A stretch of 64,000 nucleotides of DNA, from NCBI GenBank assembly GCA_041658205.1, contig JBBAAO010000002.1, positions 434,001 to 498,000 on the forward strand, given 5' to 3'. Of this stretch, positions 42,404 to 50,460 are shown piece after piece. The translations under genes and the position numbers were made by a program. The first letter of the stretch is position 1; every line of letters begins with the position of its first letter. The DNA comes from Bacteroidota bacterium. GTDB lineage: Bacteria > Bacteroidota > Ignavibacteria > UBA10030 > UBA8401. The notes beneath the pieces were generated by a model. It was given only the letters and a program-made list of their open reading frames with translations. It did not search any database and was not told the origin of the DNA.

Positions 42404-44419
42404 TTAATGGACATTGAACCACACATCATCATTGTGGTTGAAGGGTTTTAATAAAAAATGTTCCGCTTCAATAATGGTACGTTCAAAAATCAGCGGATTT
42501 TTTAAACTCTCAGTAATAATACGCTGATAGTATGTTACTGCTTCGTCTCGCTTTCCTTCGTTGTCCAAAAGGTTGGCATAGCGAACCAAGCTTAATAATG
42601 TATATGGCTCTGTTTCTTTAGTGGAAATGGATGATGATGCTTTCGTAAAATATTCTTTAGCTTTTTCAACGTTCTTATTTAGGGCGGCGATGTTTCCCAG
42701 CACAAAATATATCAGCGGGGCACTTCCTGTGGAATTGTTCGGATCAAGTTGAAGAGTGTACAACGCTTCCCGTTCCGCATCGATGATATCACGGTTAAGG
42801 GAAAGATACTGAAGAGAAGTTTTTGCGTGCGCCGAAATACGGAGTTCCAACAACCAACGAAAGATAGAATAATCAGGATCAAGTTCAATCCGCGTTGGAG
42901 TCGTCGGAAATGTGAATGTAAATTCCTGCTTTGGCTGCTCAACAAAAACACGTTTTGTCACCATTCTGCTTCCAAAAAAAAACACAATTGGTACCGGCAT
43001 AGAAAATATATCAGTGCGTTGTTCAATATTCATTCGAATAATAGACATTCCCCGGGGAGTTTTTTCGTCTTTCCATTGCATAATATATTCCGGTGCAGTA
43101 AAATGGTTCAGCCATTGATCGAAAAACCAATCGAGTGAAGATCCGTATTCTTGCTCGCACAGTCTTTGAAATTCGCTCAATGATACCGGAGTATTGGAAA
43201 ACCGTTCCGACATCAGACTAATCACCGTATCGAATGAAGCTCGGCTGAGAAGGTATTCCAGCATCAAAAAAAAATATTTTCCTTTTTGTTCGGCAATCTC
43301 ATTGGTATTTGTTTTCTCTTTATAACCGGAAGCCATATTACCGTCAGGAAAAAATGTGAGGGTATTGGCTATGCTGCTGAGGCGTTCTTCTTTTTCCACC
43401 GTTGGAAATGTGGAAACGAGAAAGCGTGTGGTAAGATACGATGCGAAGCCGTCGTTGAACAACGCTGTCGAATCACCTTTCATTGGTATATAGAGATGAG
43501 CCAATTCGGTGATCCAATGATTGTATGACGATCTGGTGAGAGCGGAAGAATCAAACCGGGAGTATGCCGGTGAATTTCGTAGAACAACGAAGCGATCGGT
43601 TGAAAAAATGTTTCGTTTTAATTGTGCGCTGCCGACGACAGCATATGTACGTTTAGTTATATGCTGCAGTTTCGTTACGGAGCTGAAGAATTGTATGGCA
43701 TCATTGATCTGACGAGTAACAGCGGCAGCATATTGTTGATTAAACTTCGCCGGGGCAGTGAACAACGAGATTGAAATAAGGGAGTCAGAGCTCAAAGAAG
43801 TCTGTTGTGTTGCATTGCGCAATCCGCAGAGAGTGAAAGCAGCTGAGAGCAGTACCGGTGTTGATGTGCTTCGCTTCCACGTGCGTATACCATCGGTTGA
43901 TATAGTATCGAATAATTCTTCAGCGATGAGTGTAAATTGAGGTGAAAGTTTTAATTCAACGGAAAAGTGTTCAGTCTGTGAAGCATGAAATTGCGGCAGC
44001 CAAGAAGCAGAATCACTATACGGAAGGAGAAACTCTCTTTGGTTGACGAATATACTGCTGGATGAGAGTGAATCAAGAATAGCTTTAAAATCGATATTCA
44101 AAAAAAGAGAATCGTGCTGTTGTTCGTTGAGTTCGATGGTGATGAGATCGAACATTGTTCTTTCAGATGAAAAACGCTCAATATCGTATGAATCGTTGTT
44201 ATGATCACGTATTGAATTGAAAATCCATTCTTTTGGAACCAAAAAAGAATATTGTGACGTTAAACTTCCCGCGATACGAAGCGCTACATGCATGCTTCCC
44301 GAGATTTCTTTCGTCCTATCGTCCACATTTGCGGCAACGTCAAATGATAGAACATGCGATTCCGATTGTGCAAGAATTGTCAGCGGCAAAAAAAAAGTAA
44401 ACAATAAGAACCGAATCAT
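42404..44419 (-). CDS. Exported M1 peptidase-like protein with degraded zinc site plus TPR tail
   Basis: 671 residues, signal peptide ending LAQ. The region ~285-345 aligns with the M1 (gluzincin) zinc region, but the HExxH is TELAH (304-308) and the helix that normally carries the third ligand reads NDGFASY with Asp at 323, only 14 residues after H308. GAMEN is not seen. The M1-type C-terminal pattern EYGSSLDWFFDQWLNHFTAPEY is retained. Residues ~540-660 contain helical repeats like TPR (YFVLGNIAALNKNVEKAKEYF, YANLLDNEGKRDEAVTYYQRI). It is probably a non-catalytic homologue or a binding protein. Its start overlaps the preceding gene by four bases. Confidence 0.75.
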   Translation of the reverse strand: MIRFLLFTFFLPLTILAQSESHVLSFDVAANVDDRTKEISGSMHVALRIAGSLTSQYSFLVPKEWIFNSIRDHNNDSYDIERFSSERTMFDLITIELNEQQHDSLFLNIDFKAILDSLSSSSIFVNQREFLLPYSDSASWLPQFHASQTEHFSVELKLSPQFTLIAEELFDTISTDGIRTWKRSTSTPVLLSAAFTLCGLRNATQQTSLSSDSLISISLFTAPAKFNQQYAAAVTRQINDAIQFFSSVTKLQHITKRTYAVVGSAQLKRNIFSTDRFVVLRNSPAYSRFDSSALTRSSYNHWITELAHLYIPMKGDSTALFNDGFASYLTTRFLVSTFPTVEKEERLSSIANTLTFFPDGNMASGYKEKTNTNEIAEQKGKYFFLMLEYLLSRASFDTVISLMSERFSNTPVSLSEFQRLCEQEYGSSLDWFFDQWLNHFTAPEYIMQWKDEKTPRGMSIIRMNIEQRTDIFSMPVPIVFFFGSRMVTKRVFVEQPKQEFTFTFPTTPTRIELDPDYSIFRWLLELRISAHAKTSLQYLSLNRDIIDAEREALYTLQLDPNNSTGSAPLIYFVLGNIAALNKNVEKAKEYFTKASSSISTKETEPYTLLSLVRYANLLDNEGKRDEAVTYYQRIITESLKNPLIFERTIIEAEHFLLKPFNHNDDVWFNVH

Positions 44420-44811
44420 AGCTCGAACGGGCGGTCAATATCCATGTCAAAAATTTGTGAAGTATCGGCGTAAATGATTTTGCTACTGTTGGATGGCAAT
44501 TGAATGAGCCAGTCTCCCTTGGTATTACGAACTACGGTACCGAACAATTTCCGCAAACGCAACTGCGAGAATTTTTCCCAGAAGATCCAGCCGAAGTACG
44601 CAGTGTTTTGATCGATATAGAACGCGGGAATTCGTTCTCCGGGTTCAATCTTCACGTCGGCGACCGTCAACGGTAAAAATTGATGTCGCCGGAGTGTTTC
44701 AATGAATAAAGACGAAACATTCCTGCCGTCAAAGATCAACTCATGTTTCGATCGTTTGACGATCTTTCCTTCGACGATATCTCTTAGTACTTCCGGAAGA
44801 TGATCACTCAT
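44416..44811 (-). CDS. Hypothetical protein
   Basis: 131 residues, no signal peptide or membrane segment. It begins with acidic-hydrophobic helices (LPEVLRDIVEGKIV) followed by beta strands (LPLTVADVKIEPGERIPAFYIDQ, FGTVVRNTKGDWLIQLP). No family recognised. Its stop overlaps the start of the M1-like gene by four bases, so the pair is translationally coupled. A role linked to the M1-like protein is only an inference. Confidence 0.65.
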   Translation of the reverse strand: MSDHLPEVLRDIVEGKIVKRSKHELIFDGRNVSSLFIETLRRHQFLPLTVADVKIEPGERIPAFYIDQNTAYFGWIFWEKFSQLRLRKLFGTVVRNTKGDWLIQLPSNSSKIIYADTSQIFDMDIDRPFEL

Positions 44812-44822
44812 TGTTTAAGTAA

Positions 44823-44897
44823 ATAGAACACGGATGACGCGGATTAGTACAGATACATCCGCGGATATCCGTTTTATCTGTGTTATCCGTGTTCTAT
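44823..44897. repeat. GAACACGGAT-type intergenic repeat, copy A
   Basis: ATAGAACACGGAT at 44823-44835 is the exact reverse complement of ATCCGTGTTCTAT at 44885-44897, with further internal pairing (GACGCGGAT with ATCCGCGG). It matches the copy at 49904-50000 at both ends. The right end overlaps the last codons of the hydrolase gene on the minus strand and supplies its stop codon. Confidence 0.75.
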
Positions 44898-45719
44898 AAA
44901 TCGTAATATTGTTTCAAAAAATAGATCTGGTTCGTCCAGCCACGGAAAATGCCCGGAATGTTCCATCATTACTAATCGTGAATTTGAGATTTTCCCTGCC
45001 ATGAATTCACTCCACTGTGGTGATACGTGAACATCATGCGTACCGCCAATGATTAGTGTTGGAACAGAAATCTCCTTCAATCGCTCCGTTACATTATACC
45101 GGTTCAACTCATTCATCACAAAATATTGATTGCGCTGGGAATTGAATTCTGCTTTTGCAAAAATACCATCAATGAGTTGTTTTGCGGCATCGTTCTGCAC
45201 ATCAAATTGATAGATGGCGCGATTAAATGCTTTTATCCGGTGATCGGCGGGAAGAGAACGGACTTCTTTTGAGATTCTTTCAAACTCCGGATAGAGCGGA
45301 TGTGCGGGATCACGGAACGTTCTTTTATGAAATTTTCCCGTTGGGGCCGAACAGACAACGATCAATGACTGAACGCTCGATTGGTGAGCGAGTGTATATT
45401 CCAGCGCTGTCCACCCGCCGGCGGATTGTCCCATGATGTTCCACCGATCAATGCCAAGATGAATGCGCAGCGCTTCTATATCAATGACGAGTGTTGGAAT
45501 TCCATATTCACTTTTTTCTTGCACGCTTCCGGATGTTCCCGTACCACGTGGATCAAGCCGGATCAGCGTAAAATGTTTTGCAAGTTCATCCAGCGTGGTC
45601 CATCGATGTCCGTCAACTCCCCATGAGACAGGAGCAATAAGTAGAGGTTCGCCATTCCCAACAATGGAATATCCAATTTGCGTTGATTGATGTTGAAGAG
45701 TAAACGTACCGTTTTGCAT
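44883..45719 (-). CDS. Alpha/beta hydrolase
   Basis: 278 residues, cytoplasmic. The oxyanion-loop strand is EPLLIAPVSWGVDGHRW and RLDPRGTGTSG follows. The nucleophile elbow is MGQSAGGWTALE (Ser), VPTLIIGGTHDVHVSP supplies Asp, and MMEHSGHFPWLDEPD the His. This is a classical AB-hydrolase_1 triad, close to prolyl-iminopeptidase and haloalkane-dehalogenase-like esterases. The substrate is unknown. The C-terminal residues FIEHG and the TAA stop are encoded by the left arm, read on this strand, of a dispersed repeat (44823-44897), so the natural end of the gene may have been altered by repeat insertion. Confidence 0.88.
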   Translation of the reverse strand: MQNGTFTLQHQSTQIGYSIVGNGEPLLIAPVSWGVDGHRWTTLDELAKHFTLIRLDPRGTGTSGSVQEKSEYGIPTLVIDIEALRIHLGIDRWNIMGQSAGGWTALEYTLAHQSSVQSLIVVCSAPTGKFHKRTFRDPAHPLYPEFERISKEVRSLPADHRIKAFNRAIYQFDVQNDAAKQLIDGIFAKAEFNSQRNQYFVMNELNRYNVTERLKEISVPTLIIGGTHDVHVSPQWSEFMAGKISNSRLVMMEHSGHFPWLDEPDLFFETILRFIEHG

Positions 45720-46055
45720 GAGGGAATATACTGAAGAATGATGAATTTTGAATAGAGAATATTACTTCATCATTTCTCCGGCATCAACAATGAACCACGG
45801 GACAAATTCTGGAAATTTGGATCGGGTGAGTACGAAAGGATTAAATGTTACTCGATATAGTAAGACTATGTGCTTGTGCAGGTATAACAAAAACCATCCG
45901 ATTTTTTAATCTCTTAAGGGCTTAATTCCCCGCCGCTTGCGGCGTCATTCCGGCGAAAGCCGGAATCCAGGACGCTGGATGCCAGCGTACGCTGGCATGA
46001 CAAGATATCTCGCGGCTTGCCGAGAGGACATTCATTAAATCGAATGGTGTCAATA
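45720..46055. other. 336-bp intergenic region containing repeat copy 2
   Basis: It holds the GC-rich repeat at 45905-46036. The remaining ~185 bases upstream contain no recognised gene or RNA and should include the promoter of the alpha/beta hydrolase gene on the minus strand. No strong terminator outside the repeat was found for the minus-strand TonB receptor gene. Confidence 0.55.
45905..46036. repeat. Dispersed GC-rich palindromic repeat, copy 2
   Basis: This copy is the compact form of the element at 3031-3228. It contains nested palindromes: TCCGGCGAAAGCCGGA, and the perfect 20-base palindrome ATGCCAGCGTACGCTGGCAT. Both copies share the left edge TTTAATCTCTTAAGGG and the right edge ending ATTCATT. 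It lies 20 bases past the stop codon of the minus-strand TonB receptor gene. Confidence 0.78.
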
Positions 46056-48299
46056 TTAAAACTTTGCCGTAATCCCCGCTATCGGTGTAATTCCAAAATC
46101 GGGTCTTGAAGTTTTGGTGATATTCCCATTCGCGTCCGCTTTGTATGAATAGGACATAACGTTATCTTGGTTATACACATTCCACAAATCGAGATACGCT
46201 GTCAACGCCCAGCCATTCAGGATGAACTGTTTGTCCACGCGAATATCCAGTTTATGGTAATCGGGATATCGTGCTGAGTTCATTGCTCCATCCACAAGAT
46301 AGAATACTCCCCCTTTTTTCACAACCCCAACAACTGGTGTATACGGATTTCCTGATGCAAACTGGAACTTAGCACCAATTTGCCATCCTTCACCAATTTC
46401 CATTCCGGCGAGAAGATTGACGATATGCGGTCGATCATATTCAAAATCATATTCCGGTAATGTTGTTTTGTCCTGACGCCTTGAAACCGAATAGGAATAG
46501 GAAGCACTTCCGACAAATCCATCGGTGAATTTTTTCTGAAGTGAAAATTCAATTCCGCGAGCATATCCGCTGCCGGTATTGAACAGAAGATTCGTGCTGT
46601 CCGGATCGACAATGACATCGTGAATATCTTTTTGATATGCTTCGATTGTTACACGGGTATCATCGGCAAGACGATGTTCAATCCCGGCAACATAATGGAT
46701 TGCTTTACTGCTTTTTAAGGAAAGATTTCTCGGGTCCGGCGAGATTTGATAACTTGCCGGAGTTTGAACGAATTTTCCCCACGCAAGATTAAACGATGTC
46801 GATTCAATAATTCTATACGAAAGTGCAAGTCTGGGGCTAAGATTGTTCTCGTTTGTTAGTGCATACCGCTCAAATCGTAACCCAGCAGAAAGTGTCAACG
46901 GTTGTATAATATTGTATGATGACTGAAGATAGATAGCGGATTTTGTTGTGGCATTCGGTTGAAACGAGATTGTTGTCGCCGGGATAATTGTTCCGGTACG
47001 AGTTGTGTCTTCCGGTGTCCAGGTGATGTTTTTAGAATCAATCGATTTTCCCATCACGCCAAGTTTTAGATCGAGCGCTGGGGAAAATTGGTATGTCAAT
47101 TCGGATTTCACCATGAATTCACTTTCAAGAATATCTTCTCCGCGCAATGAATGATTTGTTTGGGTCCCTTGATTCGTTGTCCAGCCGTTTCCGGTAGATG
47201 AAATTGTTGTCAGCACAAATGCCTTTTGAGAAACTAGTGATCGCCAGTTTAATCCGAATGCAGAACCGAAATCATCGCGTGCAAGATAATCGTACTTGCT
47301 CATGGCAGATGATTCTTTCGTTGCTCCGATACGGTCGATCTGATCTATATAATAGAAACCGACAAGGCTGATCCTGTTGTTTTGATTGAGATCGTACGTG
47401 ATCTTTCCAACAGCATCATAATATCGCGGTGCAGCGGGACGATCCATAATTTTTGTGAGAATATCGAAGAATCCACGTCGCAATGAGAAAATAACGGAAC
47501 TATTATCGATCAGCGGACCGTCGATCATCACACCGAATCCTGCAATATTTGCATTCACATCGGAATTGTACAATTCCTTATTACCATCCTGAAGAGTCAT
47601 ATCAAACACGGAAGACATTTTGTCGCCGTACTTTGCCGGAAATCCGCCGGTGAGAAAATCTACTTTCTCAAGAAGTGCCGGATTCACAATACTAATGATT
47701 CCCATCGATTCTCCGGTGCGGGCAAAATGGATTGGATTATAAATTTCAATGTTGTCGAGTAACGTGAGATTTTCATTCGGGCTTCCGCCGCGGACGATGA
47801 GCTGCGCACTTTTTCCGCCCGCAGTCGCCACTCCGGGCATGGATTGCATTACGCGAAAAATATCTTCGGCGGACCCGGGAGAACGTCGAATTTCTTCGGG
47901 GGAGAGTGTTCTCATACTGACGACATTTTCTGTTGGGCGCGCAAAATAATCGCTTTGCACTTCCACGGCACTCATCTCGATAGTGGATGTTTTTAATTCA
48001 AAGGAGATTTTCTTATTCCGCTGTGGATTGATCGTTACGTCGGAATTTGTAGCTCCTTCATAACCGATTAAAGTTGCTTTTACTTGATATTTTCCCGGGG
48101 GAAGATTTTTAATAACGTAATATCCCTCTTCATTGCAAGCTGTACCAAATGAAGTTCCAGGAATCATGACATTTGCTCCCGGAAGAGGTTGTTTTGTTAC
48201 CGCATCTCGAACTTCACCGGATAGCGATCCTGTGTTTGTTTGGGAAAAAGTAAATTGCAGTGATAAGAAGAAAAGAGTAAGTATCTTGAAATATTTCAT
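46056..48299 (-). CDS. TonB-dependent receptor with carboxypeptidase-regulatory-like domain
   Basis: The start is put at 48299, where the signal peptide (MKYFKIL..FTFSQ) begins; the ATG at 48320 adds seven unlikely residues. Of 747 residues, ~20-105 are a CarboxypepD_reg-like domain (GSLSGEVRDAVTKQPLPGANV, YYVIKNLPPGKYQV). The plug follows (SAEDIFRVMQSMPGVATAGG, LIVRGGSPNENLTLLDNIEIYNP), then a barrel of ~22 strands ending ITPIAGITAKF with a terminal Phe. The ligand is unknown. No SusD-like gene adjoins it, so it is not a typical starch-utilisation-type pair. The promoter lies in the divergent region shared with the ORF6N gene. Confidence 0.9.
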   Translation of the reverse strand: MKYFKILTLFFLSLQFTFSQTNTGSLSGEVRDAVTKQPLPGANVMIPGTSFGTACNEEGYYVIKNLPPGKYQVKATLIGYEGATNSDVTINPQRNKKISFELKTSTIEMSAVEVQSDYFARPTENVVSMRTLSPEEIRRSPGSAEDIFRVMQSMPGVATAGGKSAQLIVRGGSPNENLTLLDNIEIYNPIHFARTGESMGIISIVNPALLEKVDFLTGGFPAKYGDKMSSVFDMTLQDGNKELYNSDVNANIAGFGVMIDGPLIDNSSVIFSLRRGFFDILTKIMDRPAAPRYYDAVGKITYDLNQNNRISLVGFYYIDQIDRIGATKESSAMSKYDYLARDDFGSAFGLNWRSLVSQKAFVLTTISSTGNGWTTNQGTQTNHSLRGEDILESEFMVKSELTYQFSPALDLKLGVMGKSIDSKNITWTPEDTTRTGTIIPATTISFQPNATTKSAIYLQSSYNIIQPLTLSAGLRFERYALTNENNLSPRLALSYRIIESTSFNLAWGKFVQTPASYQISPDPRNLSLKSSKAIHYVAGIEHRLADDTRVTIEAYQKDIHDVIVDPDSTNLLFNTGSGYARGIEFSLQKKFTDGFVGSASYSYSVSRRQDKTTLPEYDFEYDRPHIVNLLAGMEIGEGWQIGAKFQFASGNPYTPVVGVVKKGGVFYLVDGAMNSARYPDYHKLDIRVDKQFILNGWALTAYLDLWNVYNQDNVMSYSYKADANGNITKTSRPDFGITPIAGITAKF

Positions 48300-48447
48300 A
48301 AACGCTGTCCAATCTGTCAAATAAGAGAATGTGGTGCTGTGGGTATGATGCCGTAAAATGTGAAACGGTTCGGATATATAGGCATTATTTTTTACAAAAT
48401 TTGTTATATTCGAGCATAATCAATCTTAAACACATCTCCTTGCTTTC

Positions 48448-48954
48448 ATGTCACAACTTATTCCAGCTGAAGTAATTGAACAGAGAATTCTTCTTATTCG
48501 AGGTCAAAAAGTAATGTTAGACCGAGATCTTGCAAAATTGTATGGTGTTCCAACGATGAGGCTGAATGAAGCGGTGAAAAGGAACATCAAACGGTTTCCA
48601 AATGATTTCATGTTTCAATTATCAATTGAAGAAAACAATCATTTGATATCGCAATTTGCGATATCAAAACACCGTGGTGGTTATCGCAGATTGCCATTTG
48701 TTTTCACAGAACAGGGTGTTGCAATGTTATCATCAGTATTGCGAAGTGAGCGAGCAATTGACGTAAACATTGCAATCATGCGTGCATTTGTGAAAGTAAG
48801 GGGAATATTATCAACACATAAAGATCTCATAAAAAAGCTAGAAGATTTAGAGCGAAAATATGAATCTCATGATAAACACATAAAAATTATTTTTAACGCA
48901 ATTCGTCAATTGATGGCCGAACCCAAAAAGAAAAAATATAAAGTGGGATTCTAG
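48448..48954 (+). CDS. ORF6N domain protein
   Basis: 168 residues. The ORF6N domain (~5-90) is clear in VIEQRILLIRGQKVMLDRDLAKLYGVPTMRLNEAVKRN and FPNDFMFQLS, followed by GGYRRLPFVFTEQGVAMLSSVLRSERAI and a C-terminal coiled coil ending KKKKYKV. ORF6N proteins are DNA-binding-like and are frequently found on phages and mobile elements, though also on chromosomes as here. No other phage or transposon gene is near. It is unlike its neighbours in function and may be acquired. Confidence 0.88.
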   Translation: MSQLIPAEVIEQRILLIRGQKVMLDRDLAKLYGVPTMRLNEAVKRNIKRFPNDFMFQLSIEENNHLISQFAISKHRGGYRRLPFVFTEQGVAMLSSVLRSERAIDVNIAIMRAFVKVRGILSTHKDLIKKLEDLERKYESHDKHIKIIFNAIRQLMAEPKKKKYKVGF

Positions 48955-48959
48955 CCGTT

Positions 48960-49901
48960 ATGCACACGCTTATCACATCATCATACAAGTCCGCCTCTGA
49001 GTTCATTGCTCGCAACAATGTTGTCGCCTTCCCGACGGAAACAGTCTATGGACTCGGCGCAAATGCATTTGAATCCGATGCTGTCAAAAAAATATTTATT
49101 GCCAAAGGAAGACCATCCGATAATCCGCTGATTGTGCATGTTGGTTCGCTGGATCAAATTCCATCTGTGGTTTCTTCTATCCCACGGTATGCAGAAAAAC
49201 TCATTCAAGCATTTTTCCCCGGACCGTTAACCCTTGTGTTACCAAAAAATAAAAAGATATCATCACTTGCCACTGCAGGACTCGCGACTGTGGGTGTGAG
49301 AATTCCAAAACATGCTGTGGCGCAAAAATTTTTGAAAGAATGCGGAGTTCCTGTAGCCGCACCTTCTGCGAATCTTTCGGGCTCGCCGAGTCCCACCACG
49401 TGGCAGGCAGTGAAACACGATCTGAACGGAAGGATTCCTTGCATCTTGAAAGGGGATCCGTCGCGCATTGGTGTCGAGTCAACCGTGTTGGACTGCACCG
49501 GGAGTTCACCGGTGATACTGCGCGCTGGCGGTGTAACGCTGGAACAATTGCGCACGATTATTCCGTCAACACGTCTGCAAAAGCAACAGACGAATGTTCC
49601 TAAGAGTCCGGGAGTGAAGTACCGCCACTATTCTCCATTAGCATACGTGTTTATTGTTAGCGGTCCCGATGAAACTGTTCCAATGAAAAGTTCTGCGTAT
49701 ATTGGAATGCGATCCGGCGGACGAAACAATTTTGGATTGAAAAAGATTTGTCGGAATGGAGAAGAATATGCCCGGTCATTGTTTCACTTCTTCCGGCTCT
49801 GTGATGCAAAAAAGATTGAGACGATTTATTGTGAACAAGTAAGTGAAGATGGAATTGGATTAGCATTGATGGATCGAATTCGAAAAGCTGCTGTTCAATA
49901 A
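48960..49901 (+). CDS. tsaC: Threonylcarbamoyl-AMP synthase (Sua5-type)
   Basis: 313 residues. Catalyses the formation of L-threonylcarbamoyl adenylate from threonine, bicarbonate and ATP for the t6A37 tRNA modification. Residues ~1-200 form the TsaC/YrdC domain: VVAFPTETVYGLGANAF, KGRPSDNPLIVHV, FFPGPLTLVLPKN and PVAAPSANLSGSPSPTTW. The C-terminal ~100 residues, absent from the short TsaC form, are the Sua5 domain, joined by the PKSPGVKYRHYSPLA linker. Immediately downstream lies repeat copy B. The housekeeping function is well supported; the other t6A genes are not in the window. Confidence 0.92.
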   Translation: MHTLITSSYKSASEFIARNNVVAFPTETVYGLGANAFESDAVKKIFIAKGRPSDNPLIVHVGSLDQIPSVVSSIPRYAEKLIQAFFPGPLTLVLPKNKKISSLATAGLATVGVRIPKHAVAQKFLKECGVPVAAPSANLSGSPSPTTWQAVKHDLNGRIPCILKGDPSRIGVESTVLDCTGSSPVILRAGGVTLEQLRTIIPSTRLQKQQTNVPKSPGVKYRHYSPLAYVFIVSGPDETVPMKSSAYIGMRSGGRNNFGLKKICRNGEEYARSLFHFFRLCDAKKIETIYCEQVSEDGIGLALMDRIRKAAVQ

Positions 49902-49903
49902 TG

Positions 49904-50000
49904 GAACACAGATGACGCGGATGAAACGGATTTGCACAGATTGCTGATACTTATTTACCCGCGTCAATCCGTTAGATCCGTTCAATCCGTGTTCTATTCA
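49904..50000. repeat. GAACACGGAT-type intergenic repeat, copy B
   Basis: The left end GGAACACAGATGACGCGGAT and right end ATCCGTGTTCTATT match the ends of copy A (44823-44897). The internal part has GGATTTG..CACAGAT and CCGCGTCAATCCG segments that pair partly with each other. It occupies almost the entire gap between tsaC and the YciI-like gene. Confidence 0.72.
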
Positions 50001-50019
50001 ACATGAAAGGTGTCAAATT

Positions 50020-50460
50020 ATGAAAACAGTGATTTTCTTTTTACTAATACTCGCTGCAGTTTTGCCGGCACAAGAGAAAAATTTGAGAGAAGAAGCAAAA
50101 GCTTTCGGTCCGCTTCTGCTGGTAAAAGACAAAGCGAAGAAAGAAGTAAAAGACGGCGAGATGAAGCAATATTTTCTCGTACTGTTAAAAAGAGGCCCAA
50201 TTAGGAATCAGGATTCTACAACATCGGCGGAGTTGCAGAAAGGACATCTGGCAAACATTGAACGTCTCTATAAAGAAGGAAAGATTGATATGGCGGGACC
50301 GATGGGTCACGATGGTGATTTGCGCGGAATTTTTATTTTTAATTGCGACACATACGATGAAGTGATGATGCATTGTTCAACCGACCCTGCAATTAAAGCC
50401 GGAAGATTGATTTTTGAAATATATCCGTGGTGGGCAGAAAAAGGAATTAAATTACGGTAA
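50020..50460 (+). CDS. Exported YciI-related domain protein
   Basis: 146 residues with AAGGTG upstream and a signal peptide ending LPAQ. After an Ala/Lys-rich linker, the YCII fold is visible: KQYFLVLLKRGP, STTSAELQKGHLANIERLYKEGKIDMAGPMG, GIFIFNCDTYDEVMMHCSTDPAIKAG and EIYPWWAEKG. YCII-domain proteins resemble ferredoxin-like/ABM dimeric barrels, and some act in ring-cleaving or dehydrochlorination reactions; the exported form here has no known function. Its stop overlaps the murB start (TAATG), so the two are coupled. Confidence 0.83.
   Translation: MKTVIFFLLILAAVLPAQEKNLREEAKAFGPLLLVKDKAKKEVKDGEMKQYFLVLLKRGPIRNQDSTTSAELQKGHLANIERLYKEGKIDMAGPMGHDGDLRGIFIFNCDTYDEVMMHCSTDPAIKAGRLIFEIYPWWAEKGIKLR

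Noticed and set aside
42749..43138. Plus-strand open frame inside the M1-like gene
   Set aside because: It is antisense to the coding frame and has no recognisable domain.
42404..44419. Active M1 aminopeptidase
   Set aside because: The first zinc His and third-ligand Glu are replaced (TELAH, NDGFASY), so zinc catalysis is unlikely.
44823..50000. The two GAACACGGAT repeats as a CRISPR array
   Set aside because: Only two copies 5 kb apart, each with inverted ends and no spacers; no cas genes.
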